From NCBI RefSeq assembly GCF_900074915.1, contig NZ_LT222319.1, positions 1,671,001-1,735,000 on the forward strand: a DNA stretch of 64,000 nucleotides, written 5' to 3'. Source of the stretch: Pseudomonas cerasi. GTDB taxonomy: Bacteria; Pseudomonadota; Gammaproteobacteria; Pseudomonadales; Pseudomonadaceae. Below are positions 30,766 to 39,814 of this stretch, piece by piece; position 1 is the stretch's first letter; every line of letters starts with the position of its first letter. The notes beneath the pieces are model-generated. The model was not told where the DNA came from. It saw only the letters and a program-made list of their open reading frames with translations, and ran no database searches. The position numbers were made by a program, and so were the translations under genes.

Positions 30766-31958
30766 GGAAACTCTGAAAAAGACTTCCAAATCTGGTGAAA
30801 TACGCCAGTCCCAAGCACTGAACGGTTGAGTCCCGATGAAGCAGATGTCCTTCGCTGACGCCGAATACGCTGGCAAACGCAAACAAACCCGCCGTGAACG
30901 CTTCCTGATCGAGATGGATCAGGTCGTGCCCTGGAATGGCTTGGTCAAACTGATCGAGCCACACTATCCAAAGGGCGAAGGTGGTCGCCCTGCCTATCCG
31001 TTGATGGCGATGTTGCGGGTTCATCTGATGCAAAACTGGTTCGGCTACAGCGATCCGGCCATGGAAGAATCGCTCTACGAAACCACAATTCTGCGACAGT
31101 TTGCAGGACTGCACCTGGATCGGATTCCGGACGAAACCACGATCCTCAATTTCCGCCGACTGCTGGAGAAACATGAGCTGGCCGGTGGGATTTTGCAGGT
31201 CATCAATGGCTATTTGGGCGACCGTGGTTTGTTGCTGCGCCAGGGCACCGTGGTCGATGCAACGATCATCCATGCGGCGAGTTCGACCAAGAACGAGGAC
31301 GGAAAACGTGACCCTGAAATGCACCAGACGAAGAAAGGAAATCAATATTTCTTCGGGATGAAAGCGCACATCGGTGTCGATGCCGAATCCGGTTTGGTGC
31401 ATAGCGTGGTGGGCACGGCGGCGAATGTAGCTGACGTAACTCAGGTCGACCAGTTACTGCACGGAGAAGAAACTTACGTCTCTGGCGACGCGGGCTACAC
31501 CGGTGTCGAAAAGCGTCCCGAGCATCAAAATCGCCAAATGATATGGTCGATTGCAGCGCGGCCCAGCAGTTATAAAAAGCATGCAAAGGAAAGTCTGATC
31601 GGGCGCATGCGTCGCAAAATCGAATACGCGAAAGCTCAACTGCGCGCCAAGGTTGAGCATCCGTTTCGAGTGATCAAACGCCAGTTTGGTTATACGAAAG
31701 TACGCTTCCGAGGCCTGCTGAAAAACACTGCGCAGCAGACCACGCTATTTGCTCTGTCCAATCTGTGGATGATGCGAAAACGACTGCTGAATACAGGAGA
31801 GGTGCGCCTGTAATGTGGACAATTGACGCTAAAAAGCGCTTGTCCGAAGAAAAAAGAGGAGTTGGGCGAGGCAAAGGTCTGATTTTCGATTGAAACGACG
31901 TTTTTTGAAACTTTGAAGCAACGGGAGGGTTAAAAAGTCTGCCTACTTCAGACCTTCC
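30766..31958 (+). mobile_element. IS5-family (IS5 group) insertion sequence C
   Basis: The element is flanked by a perfect 4-bp duplication TTAG (30762-30765 and 31959-31962), matching the YTAR preference of the IS5 group. The ends are imperfect inverted repeats of the form GGAA-NN-TCTGAA. It is inserted in the kinase gene in the opposite orientation. The intact duplication suggests simple insertion without later rearrangement. Confidence 0.9.
30836..31813 (+). CDS. IS5-family transposase
   Basis: A 325-residue DDE transposase. It has an N-terminal DUF772-type region (PLMAMLRVHLMQNWFGYSD), the first Asp in VVDATII, the second in SGDAGYTG and the Glu in RAKVEHPFRVIKRQFG. The length is normal for the IS5 group. 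There are no internal stops, so it is probably functional. Confidence 0.94.
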   Translation: MKQMSFADAEYAGKRKQTRRERFLIEMDQVVPWNGLVKLIEPHYPKGEGGRPAYPLMAMLRVHLMQNWFGYSDPAMEESLYETTILRQFAGLHLDRIPDETTILNFRRLLEKHELAGGILQVINGYLGDRGLLLRQGTVVDATIIHAASSTKNEDGKRDPEMHQTKKGNQYFFGMKAHIGVDAESGLVHSVVGTAANVADVTQVDQLLHGEETYVSGDAGYTGVEKRPEHQNRQMIWSIAARPSSYKKHAKESLIGRMRRKIEYAKAQLRAKVEHPFRVIKRQFGYTKVRFRGLLKNTAQQTTLFALSNLWMMRKRLLNTGEVRL

Positions 31959-33505
31959 TTAGTACTGCCCAGTCAAGCGCAATATGACGAAGAACTCCTC
32001 CAATAGACTTTAGTGGCGTGCGAAACTCGTGTAGTACCTCCGCTATTATGTTGCCTAAAGTTGCTCTAGCTTCAAGTACTCTCTCATGAGCTATTTGTTC
32101 AGTTAGTTTCTTTTTCAGATCTTCCTGGGCTGACTCGATAATTATTCGAGCTGCTGGTCTTTTATTGGCCGGTATTTCCGAAAGCACTTTCTCTTTCCAA
32201 GTGAATTCTGCAGCTTCGATAAAATTTTCATGTCGGCTCTTTCTTTTACCTTTTCCTGTGCCCTCACGAACGTTTCGGCGCATGGGTTCAATAGTCGTGC
32301 CCAACAAATCTGTAATCTTTTGTAAGCACCATTAGCTTCAAGGCCTTCTCGACTGCTCCGCTCAATGAGGTCACTGCTTTTCTCATCAGCAATGAATATG
32401 AAGCCAGCTATTTGGTTAGGGCCAATACGCATTGAGGGATTATCAACCTTACGTCTGCTAAGCTCCAGCCAGTCCTGATCCTTATCACCATATGGTCTAA
32501 TTCTAAACGAATCTCTATAAATACCCACTCCTGTCATTTCGTCTAGAATTTGTCTCGCCGCTCGTTTACCATATCCGGTCAGCTTTGCTCTTTCAATCAG
32601 TTGATCTATAGATGACGCTTCTCGATCAAATATAAGTAGACGTATTTTTACATCTCCACAAGGAGCTAGTCCGGAATCTTCTGCAATATCAAAGTTTCCT
32701 GATATTTTCTCTGAAAAAGGCTTTCCTAATGCATTGAATGTCATTAGGCCCTCAAACTTACCAGAATTATCAAACTCTCCCGTAACTACGTAGTCGGCAC
32801 TCTCCAGTATAGGCGCGGGCTCGATTTTTGTTGGCGTTTTACCCGCAGTATCTATTAATGGTAATGGTATGGATTTTTTAAACGCTTTGGTCAGATCTAA
32901 GTATATTGAGAATTTTGGAATTGAATGACTGCTACTTTTTGCGTCTTCTTTCTTCAGTGGAGATACTAGTCGACGCAGCTCCCGATATAGCTCAAGAATT
33001 TCATTCGAGACCCATTCATCTCTAAGATTTCTTATTCTTATCGTTGTACCGGTTGTGTGATCAGGTGGTCGAAAAGACTTTCTAATTTGTATTGGCACTT
33101 GATCTAGATATTTTTCACCGTCAAAGCTTTTCCAGTTTATTCGTACCGTAGTTATCTCTACGCTTAGCTTATCCTCGCTGAGAGCTGCGGTAACTAACGT
33201 CATCGAGTCTCCTAACCTGGACGCTGCAAAGCGACCTATCCCTTTAGAACCAAGTAGTTTTCTACCTTTATCTGAATGTGTTTTTTTTACTTTATGTTCT
33301 GTAGCGGGCTCCATCCATGATCCAATTAATGTTTCATACTTCATTCCGTGACCTAGGTCTAGGATCTCTATACTTGTAGATGTTTGCAGGTTGTTAGATA
33401 TAAACTTTATTATGGAAAAAGGAGAGTCTGCATCATGAGAGTTTTTTACCAGTTCTACTATGGCTGCCACAGGGCCACTGACTAATTTGTCACCGATGGT
33501 CCTAA

Positions 33506-33907
33506 TTAGGGTTTGTCTGAAAAGTCAGCCCGCAAGCATCTTTCGATGCAGGCCAGTGTGACCATGGCTTTAAAGCTGCTGGCCAGTTTGTCGTAACGCG
33601 TACAGATCCGACGTTTTTCCTTAAGCCAGCTGAATACTCGCTCAATAACGTTGCGTTTTTTGTACTGAGGCCTGTCAAACAGCCGAGGCAAGCCGGGTCG
33701 AGGCTTGCGATGCATCTTGCGCAGCGGAATCACCGGCTGCATGCCGTAGCGGTCGCAGTACTGACGTATAACCTGACTGTCATAACCCTTGTCGGCAAGC
33801 ACATAACGGCAACGCTTGCGCGGGCGACCCCTGCTGCCAGGAAGGCTGATCTGATCCAGCAACGGCATGAAGTGGCGCGAGTCAGCCTGCTCGCCGGGCG
33901 ACAGCAT
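33506..33907 (-). CDS. IS5-family transposase, second frame
   Basis: The C-terminal half of the transposase. Active-site parts are ADKGYDSQ (Asp) and KKRNVIERVFSWLKEKRR (Glu). The true frame extends upstream to the A7-G4 slippery site, as GGLTTKIHLACDSHGFPLAI precedes the listed start. The stop codon TAA is completed by the TA target base pair outside the IS end. Confidence 0.88.
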   Translation of the reverse strand: MLSPGEQADSRHFMPLLDQISLPGSRGRPRKRCRYVLADKGYDSQVIRQYCDRYGMQPVIPLRKMHRKPRPGLPRLFDRPQYKKRNVIERVFSWLKEKRRICTRYDKLASSFKAMVTLACIERCLRADFSDKP

Positions 33908-34420
33908 GATGGCCAGCGGGAAGCCATGACTGTCGCAGGCGAGGTGTATTTTGGTGGTCAGTCCGCCCCTGCTTCGGCCGAGACAGTGGTGTTGCGGTTC
34001 CTGCGGGCCCCTTTTTTTCCAGCACCGCTGGCAGCCCGGGCGGCCCGGATTGACGTGGAATCGACCATCCAGGTATCCAGATCGATAAACCCGTCTTCTC
34101 GCAAACGAAGATGAAGGTGGCGCAGAACCTGCTTGAACGTGCCGTTGTCACGCCATTGCCTGAAGCGCTGGTAAACGGTCTTCCAAGGCCCAAAACGTTC
34201 TGGAAGATCCCGCCATTTGGCGCCAGAGCACAAAATCCAGAAGATTCCATCAAGCATCTGACGATCATCGCGCCTTGGCCGCCCCATGTGTTGAGGAGGG
34301 GAAACAATGGCTTCAATGATCGCCCAACGCTCAGATGAAATTTCATAACGGCCTGTCATGACGGCTCTCCTGGCAACCAGAGGGCATCATTCTAACGAAC
34401 GCGACTTTTCAGACAATCCC
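33509..34420 (-). mobile_element. IS5-family (IS427 group) insertion sequence D
   Basis: The ends GGGTTTGTCTGAAAAGTC and the complement of GGGATTGTCTGAAAAGTC are near-perfect inverted repeats, flanked by a TA duplication (33507-33508, 34421-34422) as expected for the IS427 group. It contains two overlapping frames joined by a slippery A7-G4 run on the minus strand. It is inserted near the 5' end of the kinase gene, in the same orientation. Confidence 0.9.
33958..34359 (-). CDS. IS5-family transposase, first frame
   Basis: 133 codons with the DUF4096-type N-terminal domain (MTGRYEISSERWAIIEAIV, then WRDLPERFGPWKTVYQRF) and the first catalytic Asp in DTWMVDSTSIRA. The minus strand has AAAAAAAGGGG (34008-34018). 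A -1 shift there gives KKRGPQEPQHHCLGRSRGGLT and so joins this frame to the second one, the standard programmed-frameshift strategy of this group. Confidence 0.88.
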   Translation of the reverse strand: MTGRYEISSERWAIIEAIVSPPQHMGRPRRDDRQMLDGIFWILCSGAKWRDLPERFGPWKTVYQRFRQWRDNGTFKQVLRHLHLRLREDGFIDLDTWMVDSTSIRAARAASGAGKKGARRNRNTTVSAEAGAD

Positions 34421-34456
34421 TAGTCTTGCTCTAGGCTTAAAATTATAAATTTTCAC

Positions 34457-34664
34457 TAATTTTTCCTTCAATCAGTGGTTTTCGCTTCGTTTTAACTATT
34501 TTTTTCTATCGAAATCAATATTTTCTGTTTATAGCATGGCTTTTTGCCACTTTCAAGTATTAAGGCTTTTATTGTAGAGTTGCAGCGCCCAAATCTATAA
34601 TCTAAGGTTCATATTGATTGACGAAATGAAGTCTTGAAAATTTGAAGTATTACAGATACTAAAA
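34457..34664. other. A+T-rich spacer at the right edge of the accessory segment
   Basis: No gene. It presumably contains the promoter of the dual-GHKL kinase gene on the minus strand. No copy of the tRNA-Asp 3' end was found here, so the junction between accessory and core DNA is not marked by a visible attachment site. Confidence 0.5.
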
Positions 34665-34687
34665 GGCCGGGAAATCACGTCCCGGCC
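34661..34687 (-). terminator. Rho-independent terminator of nrdB
   Basis: On the minus strand GGCCGGGA pairs with TCCCGGCC around a 7-base loop and is followed by TTTT. It lies about 30 bases behind the nrdB stop codon. Confidence 0.88.
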
Positions 34688-34715
34688 CTACAGTATCAGT
34701 CAACACTCCTGCAAA

Positions 34716-35963
34716 TCAATCCCAGCTCAAAGCCCCACCCGTCTGATACTCAATAACCCGAGTCTCAAAGAAGTTCTTCTCTTTCTTCAGGTCCATGATC
34801 TCGCTCATCCAAGGGAACGGGTTGGTCGTCCCTGGATACTCTTCCTTCAAGCCAATCTGGCTCAGACGACGGTTCGCGATGAATTTCAGATAGTCTTCCA
34901 TCATCGCCGCGTTCATGCCCAGCACGCCGCGGGGCATGGTGTCGCGGGCGTATTCGATTTCCAGCTGGGTGCCTTGCAGGATCATCTGCGTGGCTTCTTC
35001 TTTCATCTCGGCATCCCACAGGTGTGGGTTTTCGATTTTGATCTGGTTAATCACGTCGATGCCGAAGTTCAGGTGCATGGACTCGTCGCGCAGGATGTAC
35101 TGGAACTGCTCGGCGACGCCGGTCATCTTGTTGCGGCGGCCCATGGAGAGGATCTGGGTGAAGCCGCAATAGAAGAAGATGCCTTCCAGTACGCAGTAGT
35201 AAGCGATCAGGTTGCGCAGCAGCTCTTTGTCGGTTTCGACGGTGCCGGTTTCGAACTTCGGATCGGAGATCGAACGGGTGTACTTCAGGCCCCAGGCCGC
35301 TTTTTTAGCGACCGATGGGATCTCGTGGTACATGTTGAAGATCTCGCCTTCATCCATGGCCAGCGATTCGATGCAGTACTGGTAGGCGTGGGTGTGGATC
35401 GCTTCTTCGAAGGCCTGGCGCAGGATGTATTGGCGGCACTCCGGGTTGGTGATCAGGCGGTACACGGCCAGCACCAGGTTGTTGGCAACCAGCGAGTCGG
35501 CAGTGGAGAAGAAGCCCAGGTTGCGCATGACGATGCGGCGCTCGTCGTCGGTCAGGCCTTCCGGGTTTTTCCAGAGGGCGATGTCGGCGGTCATGTTGAC
35601 TTCTTGCGGCATCCAGTGGTTTGCGCAACCGTCCAGGTACTTCTGCCAGGCCCAGTCGTACTTGAAAGGTACGAGCTGGTTGAGGTCGGCGCGGCAGTTG
35701 ATCATCATTTTTTCGTCAACGGCGACGCGGGCGCTGGCGCCTTCGAGCTCGGCCAGGCCTTCAGCGACGTCCAGTGCGTCCAGCGCTTTCTTGGCGCGGA
35801 TCAGGGCAGCGGAGTCGGCGGCGGTTACGGCGCGAGCTTCCTGGGCTGCGAGGCCACCGGCGCTGTCGAGGCGGTCCATGTTGGCTTCGTTGGCGTGGCC
35901 GGCGTTGGTCGCTTTGGCGACTACTTCGCCGTCTTCTTTATCGAATTCGTCCCAGCTCAGCAT
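34716..35963 (-). CDS. nrdB: Class Ia ribonucleotide reductase, beta subunit
   Basis: NrdB generates the diferric-tyrosyl radical used by NrdA to make deoxyribonucleotides aerobically. 415 residues is the normal Pseudomonas length, with an N-terminal extension. Iron ligands are seen in the helices with [40 protein letters not shown] and [13 protein letters not shown]. The C-terminal tail that binds NrdA ends GGALSWD. It is downstream of nrdA across a 224-base spacer containing a REP pair. Confidence 0.96.
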   Translation of the reverse strand: MLSWDEFDKEDGEVVAKATNAGHANEANMDRLDSAGGLAAQEARAVTAADSAALIRAKKALDALDVAEGLAELEGASARVAVDEKMMINCRADLNQLVPFKYDWAWQKYLDGCANHWMPQEVNMTADIALWKNPEGLTDDERRIVMRNLGFFSTADSLVANNLVLAVYRLITNPECRQYILRQAFEEAIHTHAYQYCIESLAMDEGEIFNMYHEIPSVAKKAAWGLKYTRSISDPKFETGTVETDKELLRNLIAYYCVLEGIFFYCGFTQILSMGRRNKMTGVAEQFQYILRDESMHLNFGIDVINQIKIENPHLWDAEMKEEATQMILQGTQLEIEYARDTMPRGVLGMNAAMMEDYLKFIANRRLSQIGLKEEYPGTTNPFPWMSEIMDLKKEKNFFETRVIEYQTGGALSWD

Positions 35964-36125
35964 GGTGTACTTCTCCTGCTTGAGGGTCAGTCGGGTGGAC
36001 TGGCCTGTTGGATCCAGAGGGGGTGTTGCTTGCTTTTAAGGTGTTGCGCGCAAGGAACATGAATTTTTGGCTTTTGAGGCCTTTGGGTGAGGAGGCGGGC
36101 GGTAAGGGTAGGTTTCCCTTACCGG

Positions 36126-36179
36126 CCTCTTCGCGAGCAAGCTCGCTCCCACAGTTCTAAACGCGCTGTGGGGGCGAGG
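36126..36179. repeat. REP pair (REPIN) between nrdA and nrdB
   Basis: GCGAGCAAGCTCGC followed by TCCCACA, and after a short spacer the inverse TGTGGGGGCGAG. This is the common Pseudomonas REP doublet in inverted arrangement. It may stabilise or modulate the nrdA-nrdB transcript. Confidence 0.75.
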
Positions 36180-36187
36180 TGGGTTGC

Positions 36188-39100
36188 CTACTGGCAAGCC
36201 TCACAATCCGGCTCGTCGATTGCGCAAGCCTTTGGCACTGGGGCCGGGCCGGCCGGTGCTGCTTCGGTTGGACGCGGGGCGGTGATCGCCGAGTCGTCCG
36301 GGCCGTGGCCGCCGCTCGATACTGCGTTGAGCTTGCCGGTGTTGACGGTGGATTTCTCGGTGCTGGTCGCGGCCAGGGCACGGAGGTAGTAAGTGGTTTT
36401 CAGACCACGGTACCAGGCCATGCGGTAGGTCACGTCCAGCTTCTTGCCCGAAGCGCCAGCGATGTACAGGTTCAGCGACTGAGCCTGGTCGATCCACTTC
36501 TGACGACGGCTTGCCGCGTCGACGATCCACTTGGTGTCCACTTCGAAAGCAGTCGCGTAAAGCTCCTTGAGCTCCTGCGGGATGCGCTCGATCTGCTGTA
36601 CCGAACCGTCGTAGTACTTCAGGTCGTTGATCATGACCGAGTCCCACAGGTCGCGGGCCTTGAGGTCGCGTACCAGGTACGGGTTGATCACGGTGAATTC
36701 GCCGGACAGGTTCGATTTCACGTAGAGGTTCTGATAGGTCGGTTCGATCGACTGCGACACGCCAGTGATGTTGGCGATGGTGGCGGTCGGTGCGATGGCC
36801 ATGATGTTCGAGTTACGGATACCTTTCTGCACACGGGCACGAACCGGCGCCCAGTCCAGGGTTTCCTTCAGGTCGACATCGATGTACTTCTCGCCACGCT
36901 GCTCGATCAGGATCTGTTGCGAATCCAGCGGCAGGATGCCTTTGGACCACAGCGAACCCTGGAACGTCTCGTAGGCACCGCGCTCGTCGGCCAGGTCGCA
37001 GGACGCCTGGATGGCGTAGTAGCTGACCGCTTCCATGGACGTGTCGGCGAACTGCACGGCAGCATCGGAACCGTACGGGATGTGCTGCAGGTACAGCGCA
37101 TCCTGGAAGCCCATGATGCCCAGGCCGACCGGACGGTGGCGCAGGTTGGAGTTCTTGGCCTGCGGTACCGAGTAGTAGTTGATGTCGATCACGTTATCGA
37201 GCATGCGTACCGCTACATCGACAGTGCGCTTGAGCTTGTCGGTGTCCAGCTTGCCGTCGACGATGTGGTTCGGCAGGTTGATCGAGCCCAGGTTGCAGAC
37301 CGCGATCTCGTCCTTGTTGGTGTTCAGGGTGATCTCGGTGCACAGGTTCGAGCTGTGAACCACGCCCACGTGCTGCTGCGGGCTGCGCAGGTTGCACGGG
37401 TCCTTGAAGGTCAGCCAAGGGTGGCCGGTTTCGAACAGCATCGAGAGCATCTTGCGCCACAGATCCTTGGCCTGGATGGTCTTGAACAGTTTGATCTTGC
37501 CTGGGTATTCGGTCAGCGCTTCGTAGTACTCGTAACGCTCCTGGAAGGCCTTGCCGGTCAGGTCGTGCAGGTCCGGTACTTCGGATGGCGAGAACAGGGT
37601 CCACGGGCCGTCGTCGAAGACGCGCTTCATGAACAGGTCAGGGATCCAGTTGGCGGTGTTCATGTCGTGGGTACGACGACGGTCATCACCGGTGTTCTTG
37701 CGCAGCTCGATGAACTCTTCGATGTCCATGTGCCAGGTTTCCAGGTAGGCACAGACAGCGCCCTTGCGCTTGCCGCCCTGGTTGACCGCAACGGCGGTGT
37801 CGTTGACCACTTTCAGGAACGGCACGACGCCTTGCGATTTGCCGTTGGTGCCCTTGATGTACGAGCCCAGCGCACGAACCGGTGTCCAGTCGTTACCCAG
37901 GCCGCCTGCGAATTTGGACAGCATGGCGTTGTCGTGGATCGCGTGGTAGATGCCCGACAGGTCATCCGGCACGGTGGTCAGGTAGCAGCTGGACAGCTGT
38001 GGACGCAGGGTGCCGGCGTTGAACAGCGTCGGGGTCGACGACATGTAGTCGAACGACGACAGCAGGTTGTAGAACTCGATGGCGCGGTCTTCACGGGCTT
38101 TCTCTTCGATTGCCAGGCCCATGGCCACGCGCATGAAGAAGATCTGCGGCAGTTCGAAACGCACGCCATCCTTGTGGATGAAGTAACGGTCGTACAGGGT
38201 TTGCAGGCCCAGGTAGGTGAACTGCTGATCACGCTCGTGGTTGATCGCCTTGCCGAGTTTTTCGAGGTCGAATTCGGCCAGCACAGGGTTGAGCAGTTCG
38301 AACTTGATACCGGTGGCGACGTAGGCAGGCAGCGCCTTGGCGTACAGGTCGGCCATTTCGTGGTGAGTGGCGCTGTCGGCGACACCGAGGAAGCCCAGGC
38401 CTTCGGCACGCAGGGTGTCCATCAGCAGGCGGGCGGTGACGAACGAGTAGTTCGGCTCGCGCTCGACCAGGGTACGGGCGGTCATCACCAGCGCGGTGTT
38501 GACGTCTTTCAGCGCCACGCCGTCGTACAGGTTTTTCAGGGTTTCGGTCTGGATCAGGTCGGCGTCGACTTCAGCCAGGCCTTCGCACGCTTCGGTGACG
38601 ATGGTGTTCAGGCGGCCCATGTCCAGCGGCGCAAAGCTGCCGTCGGCGCGGGTGATGCGGATCGACGGGTGAGCCTGGACCTGCTCTTCGGGGGCGCGAA
38701 CGGCACGCTCCTTGGCGCGCGAGTCACGGTAGATGACGTAGTCGCGAGCCACTTTCTGCTCGCCGGCACGCATCAGTGCCAGTTCGACCTGATCCTGGAT
38801 TTCTTCGATGTGGATGGTGCCGCCCGAAGGCATGCGACGCTTGAACGTGGCGCTGACCTGTTCGGTCAGGCGTGCAACGGTGTCATGGATGCGCGACGAG
38901 GCAGCAGCATTGCCGCCTTCAACTGCAAGAAACGCCTTGGTGATGGCAACGGTGATCTTGTCGTCCGTGTAGGGAACGACAGTACCGTTACGCTTGATCA
39001 CGCGCAGTTGACCGGGGGCAGTGGCAGACAGATCCTGCTGGGTCTGGCTTGCCTGCGGCGCGCCGGTCGGCGAGTTCTCGCGAGTTGTGTCTGTTTGCAT
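36188..39100 (-). CDS. nrdA: Class Ia ribonucleotide reductase, alpha subunit
   Basis: The catalytic subunit reducing ribonucleoside diphosphates. Two ATP-cone regulatory domains are visible at the N-terminus (RVIKRNGTVVPYTDDKI and RITRADGSFAPLDMGRL), as known for P. aeruginosa NrdA. The 10-strand barrel follows, with the finger-loop region NLCTEITLNTN. The shuttle cysteines are in the last residues (CAIDEPDCEACQ). The ATG at 39100 (MQTDTTREN) is chosen over the open frame back to 39193, giving 970 residues. The gene has a long upstream leader with a terminator-like hairpin. Confidence 0.96.
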   Translation of the reverse strand: MQTDTTRENSPTGAPQASQTQQDLSATAPGQLRVIKRNGTVVPYTDDKITVAITKAFLAVEGGNAAASSRIHDTVARLTEQVSATFKRRMPSGGTIHIEEIQDQVELALMRAGEQKVARDYVIYRDSRAKERAVRAPEEQVQAHPSIRITRADGSFAPLDMGRLNTIVTEACEGLAEVDADLIQTETLKNLYDGVALKDVNTALVMTARTLVEREPNYSFVTARLLMDTLRAEGLGFLGVADSATHHEMADLYAKALPAYVATGIKFELLNPVLAEFDLEKLGKAINHERDQQFTYLGLQTLYDRYFIHKDGVRFELPQIFFMRVAMGLAIEEKAREDRAIEFYNLLSSFDYMSSTPTLFNAGTLRPQLSSCYLTTVPDDLSGIYHAIHDNAMLSKFAGGLGNDWTPVRALGSYIKGTNGKSQGVVPFLKVVNDTAVAVNQGGKRKGAVCAYLETWHMDIEEFIELRKNTGDDRRRTHDMNTANWIPDLFMKRVFDDGPWTLFSPSEVPDLHDLTGKAFQERYEYYEALTEYPGKIKLFKTIQAKDLWRKMLSMLFETGHPWLTFKDPCNLRSPQQHVGVVHSSNLCTEITLNTNKDEIAVCNLGSINLPNHIVDGKLDTDKLKRTVDVAVRMLDNVIDINYYSVPQAKNSNLRHRPVGLGIMGFQDALYLQHIPYGSDAAVQFADTSMEAVSYYAIQASCDLADERGAYETFQGSLWSKGILPLDSQQILIEQRGEKYIDVDLKETLDWAPVRARVQKGIRNSNIMAIAPTATIANITGVSQSIEPTYQNLYVKSNLSGEFTVINPYLVRDLKARDLWDSVMINDLKYYDGSVQQIERIPQELKELYATAFEVDTKWIVDAASRRQKWIDQAQSLNLYIAGASGKKLDVTYRMAWYRGLKTTYYLRALAATSTEKSTVNTGKLNAVSSGGHGPDDSAITAPRPTEAAPAGPAPVPKACAIDEPDCEACQ

Positions 39101-39240
39101 GTGTGACTCCACGTTCTTTAAGTTTGTTCGGGCATTGCTGCCCACCATTTCGTTTAGAGCAGTCAGTCGCAAAAGGCGACCAAAGGGCTCCAAAACGAAG
39201 GTGAAAGCGGGGTGCTGTCGCCGCTTCCAGGTTTTGAAGC

Positions 39241-39270
39241 CAAAAAGGACCGGGCTATGCCCGATCCTTC
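39241..39270 (-). terminator. Terminator-like hairpin in the nrdA leader
   Basis: On the minus strand an 11-bp stem with one mismatch (AAGGATCGGGC / GCCCGGTCCTT, loop ATA) is followed by TTTTT. It lies 141 bases upstream of the nrdA start, and no gene ends before it, so it could be an attenuator or the end of a short leader RNA. Confidence 0.6.
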
Positions 39271-39511
39271 GAAAATCTGATCAAGAGTGCGTGTTCGATG
39301 TTGCAAAACGTGTACGGGATGGCTCTGGTTCACGCGCGAGCGTCTTGGTGCCTAAACTGGCTTGAAGTTCAACCCCTCAGACGCAACAAAAATGCTTGAA
39401 TTTCCCATTTGAGTTGTGCTGGCGTTTTTATTCAAAACCCCACATGTAGGGTGTGTCTCGTCGCCGGGCTACAAGATAATGCGTTTTGGACATGAATTGC
39501 AACGCACCGCT

Positions 39512-39520
39512 TGTGGATAA
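39512..39520. promoter_or_regulatory. DnaA box upstream of nrdA
   Basis: TGTGGATAA is the exact complement of the consensus DnaA box TTATCCACA. In E. coli, nrdAB transcription is controlled by DnaA from boxes in a comparable place. Regulation here is inferred. Confidence 0.6.
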
Positions 39521-39814
39521 AGTGTGTGTAGTTTGTGTATGAATCGAACACCTTGCGTGTAGGCCGCATAACTACTGGATCGTGACCGTTTGTCACCGTT
39601 TTCTGTAGGCACTGGTGAGGCACTGCTGATTTTTAAGGGCGCGAACCCTATCACAAAAAAACACAGCTGAAAGGCCGTTCTGGCATGTCATGTGCTATGC
39701 CGCGTGCGGTGTCGTGTGATCCGCGCAAGGGTTGCTACACTCGCCTGCGACGTGGTGCCGCAACCCCTGCATTTCAAAAACAAAAAGCGCTCGATAACGA
39801 CAAGGAAGATTGCT

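Larger units (their letters stand above)
30166..34456 (-). pseudogene. Dual-GHKL histidine-kinase-like gene, broken by two IS elements and a frameshift
   Basis: The rebuilt product is about 725 residues. The GTG at 34454-34456 has GAAGGA upstream and starts VKIYNFKPRARLIRTIGD. IS element D (33509-34420) interrupts codon 12; removing it and one TA restores the frame into VSGPVAAIVELVKNSHDAD, a GHKL N-box. ILDLGHGM and GSKGIGRFA complete the first ATPase domain. A frameshift near 32318 follows KRLQ. A HisKA-like segment has LHEFRTPL (His near residue 504). IS element C (30766-31958) splits the gene after DWAVL; removing it and one TTAG gives AVLTKPAEENKAL in frame, then a second GHKL domain (MINNS, ADNGPGI, GQGLGLAI). 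It was coupled to the receiver gene downstream. Confidence 0.75.
39101..39814. other. Intergenic regulatory region nrdA / rstA-like
   Basis: About 700 bases without a convincing gene; small frames here lack start signals. It contains a minus-strand terminator-like hairpin (39241-39270), a DnaA box (39512-39520) and the palindrome CCCACATGTAGGG near 39441. It should hold the nrdA promoter on the minus strand and the regulator promoter on the plus strand. Confidence 0.6.

Noticed and set aside
36179..39106. 975-codon open frame on the + strand opposite nrdA
   Set aside because: It is a shadow of the nrdA codon pattern. nrdA on the other strand has clear family motifs and the opposing frame has none.
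39432..39654. Small minus-strand frames in the nrdA leader as a leader peptide
   Set aside because: No ribosome binding site, and they are not positioned to control the hairpin at 39241-39270 in an obvious way.
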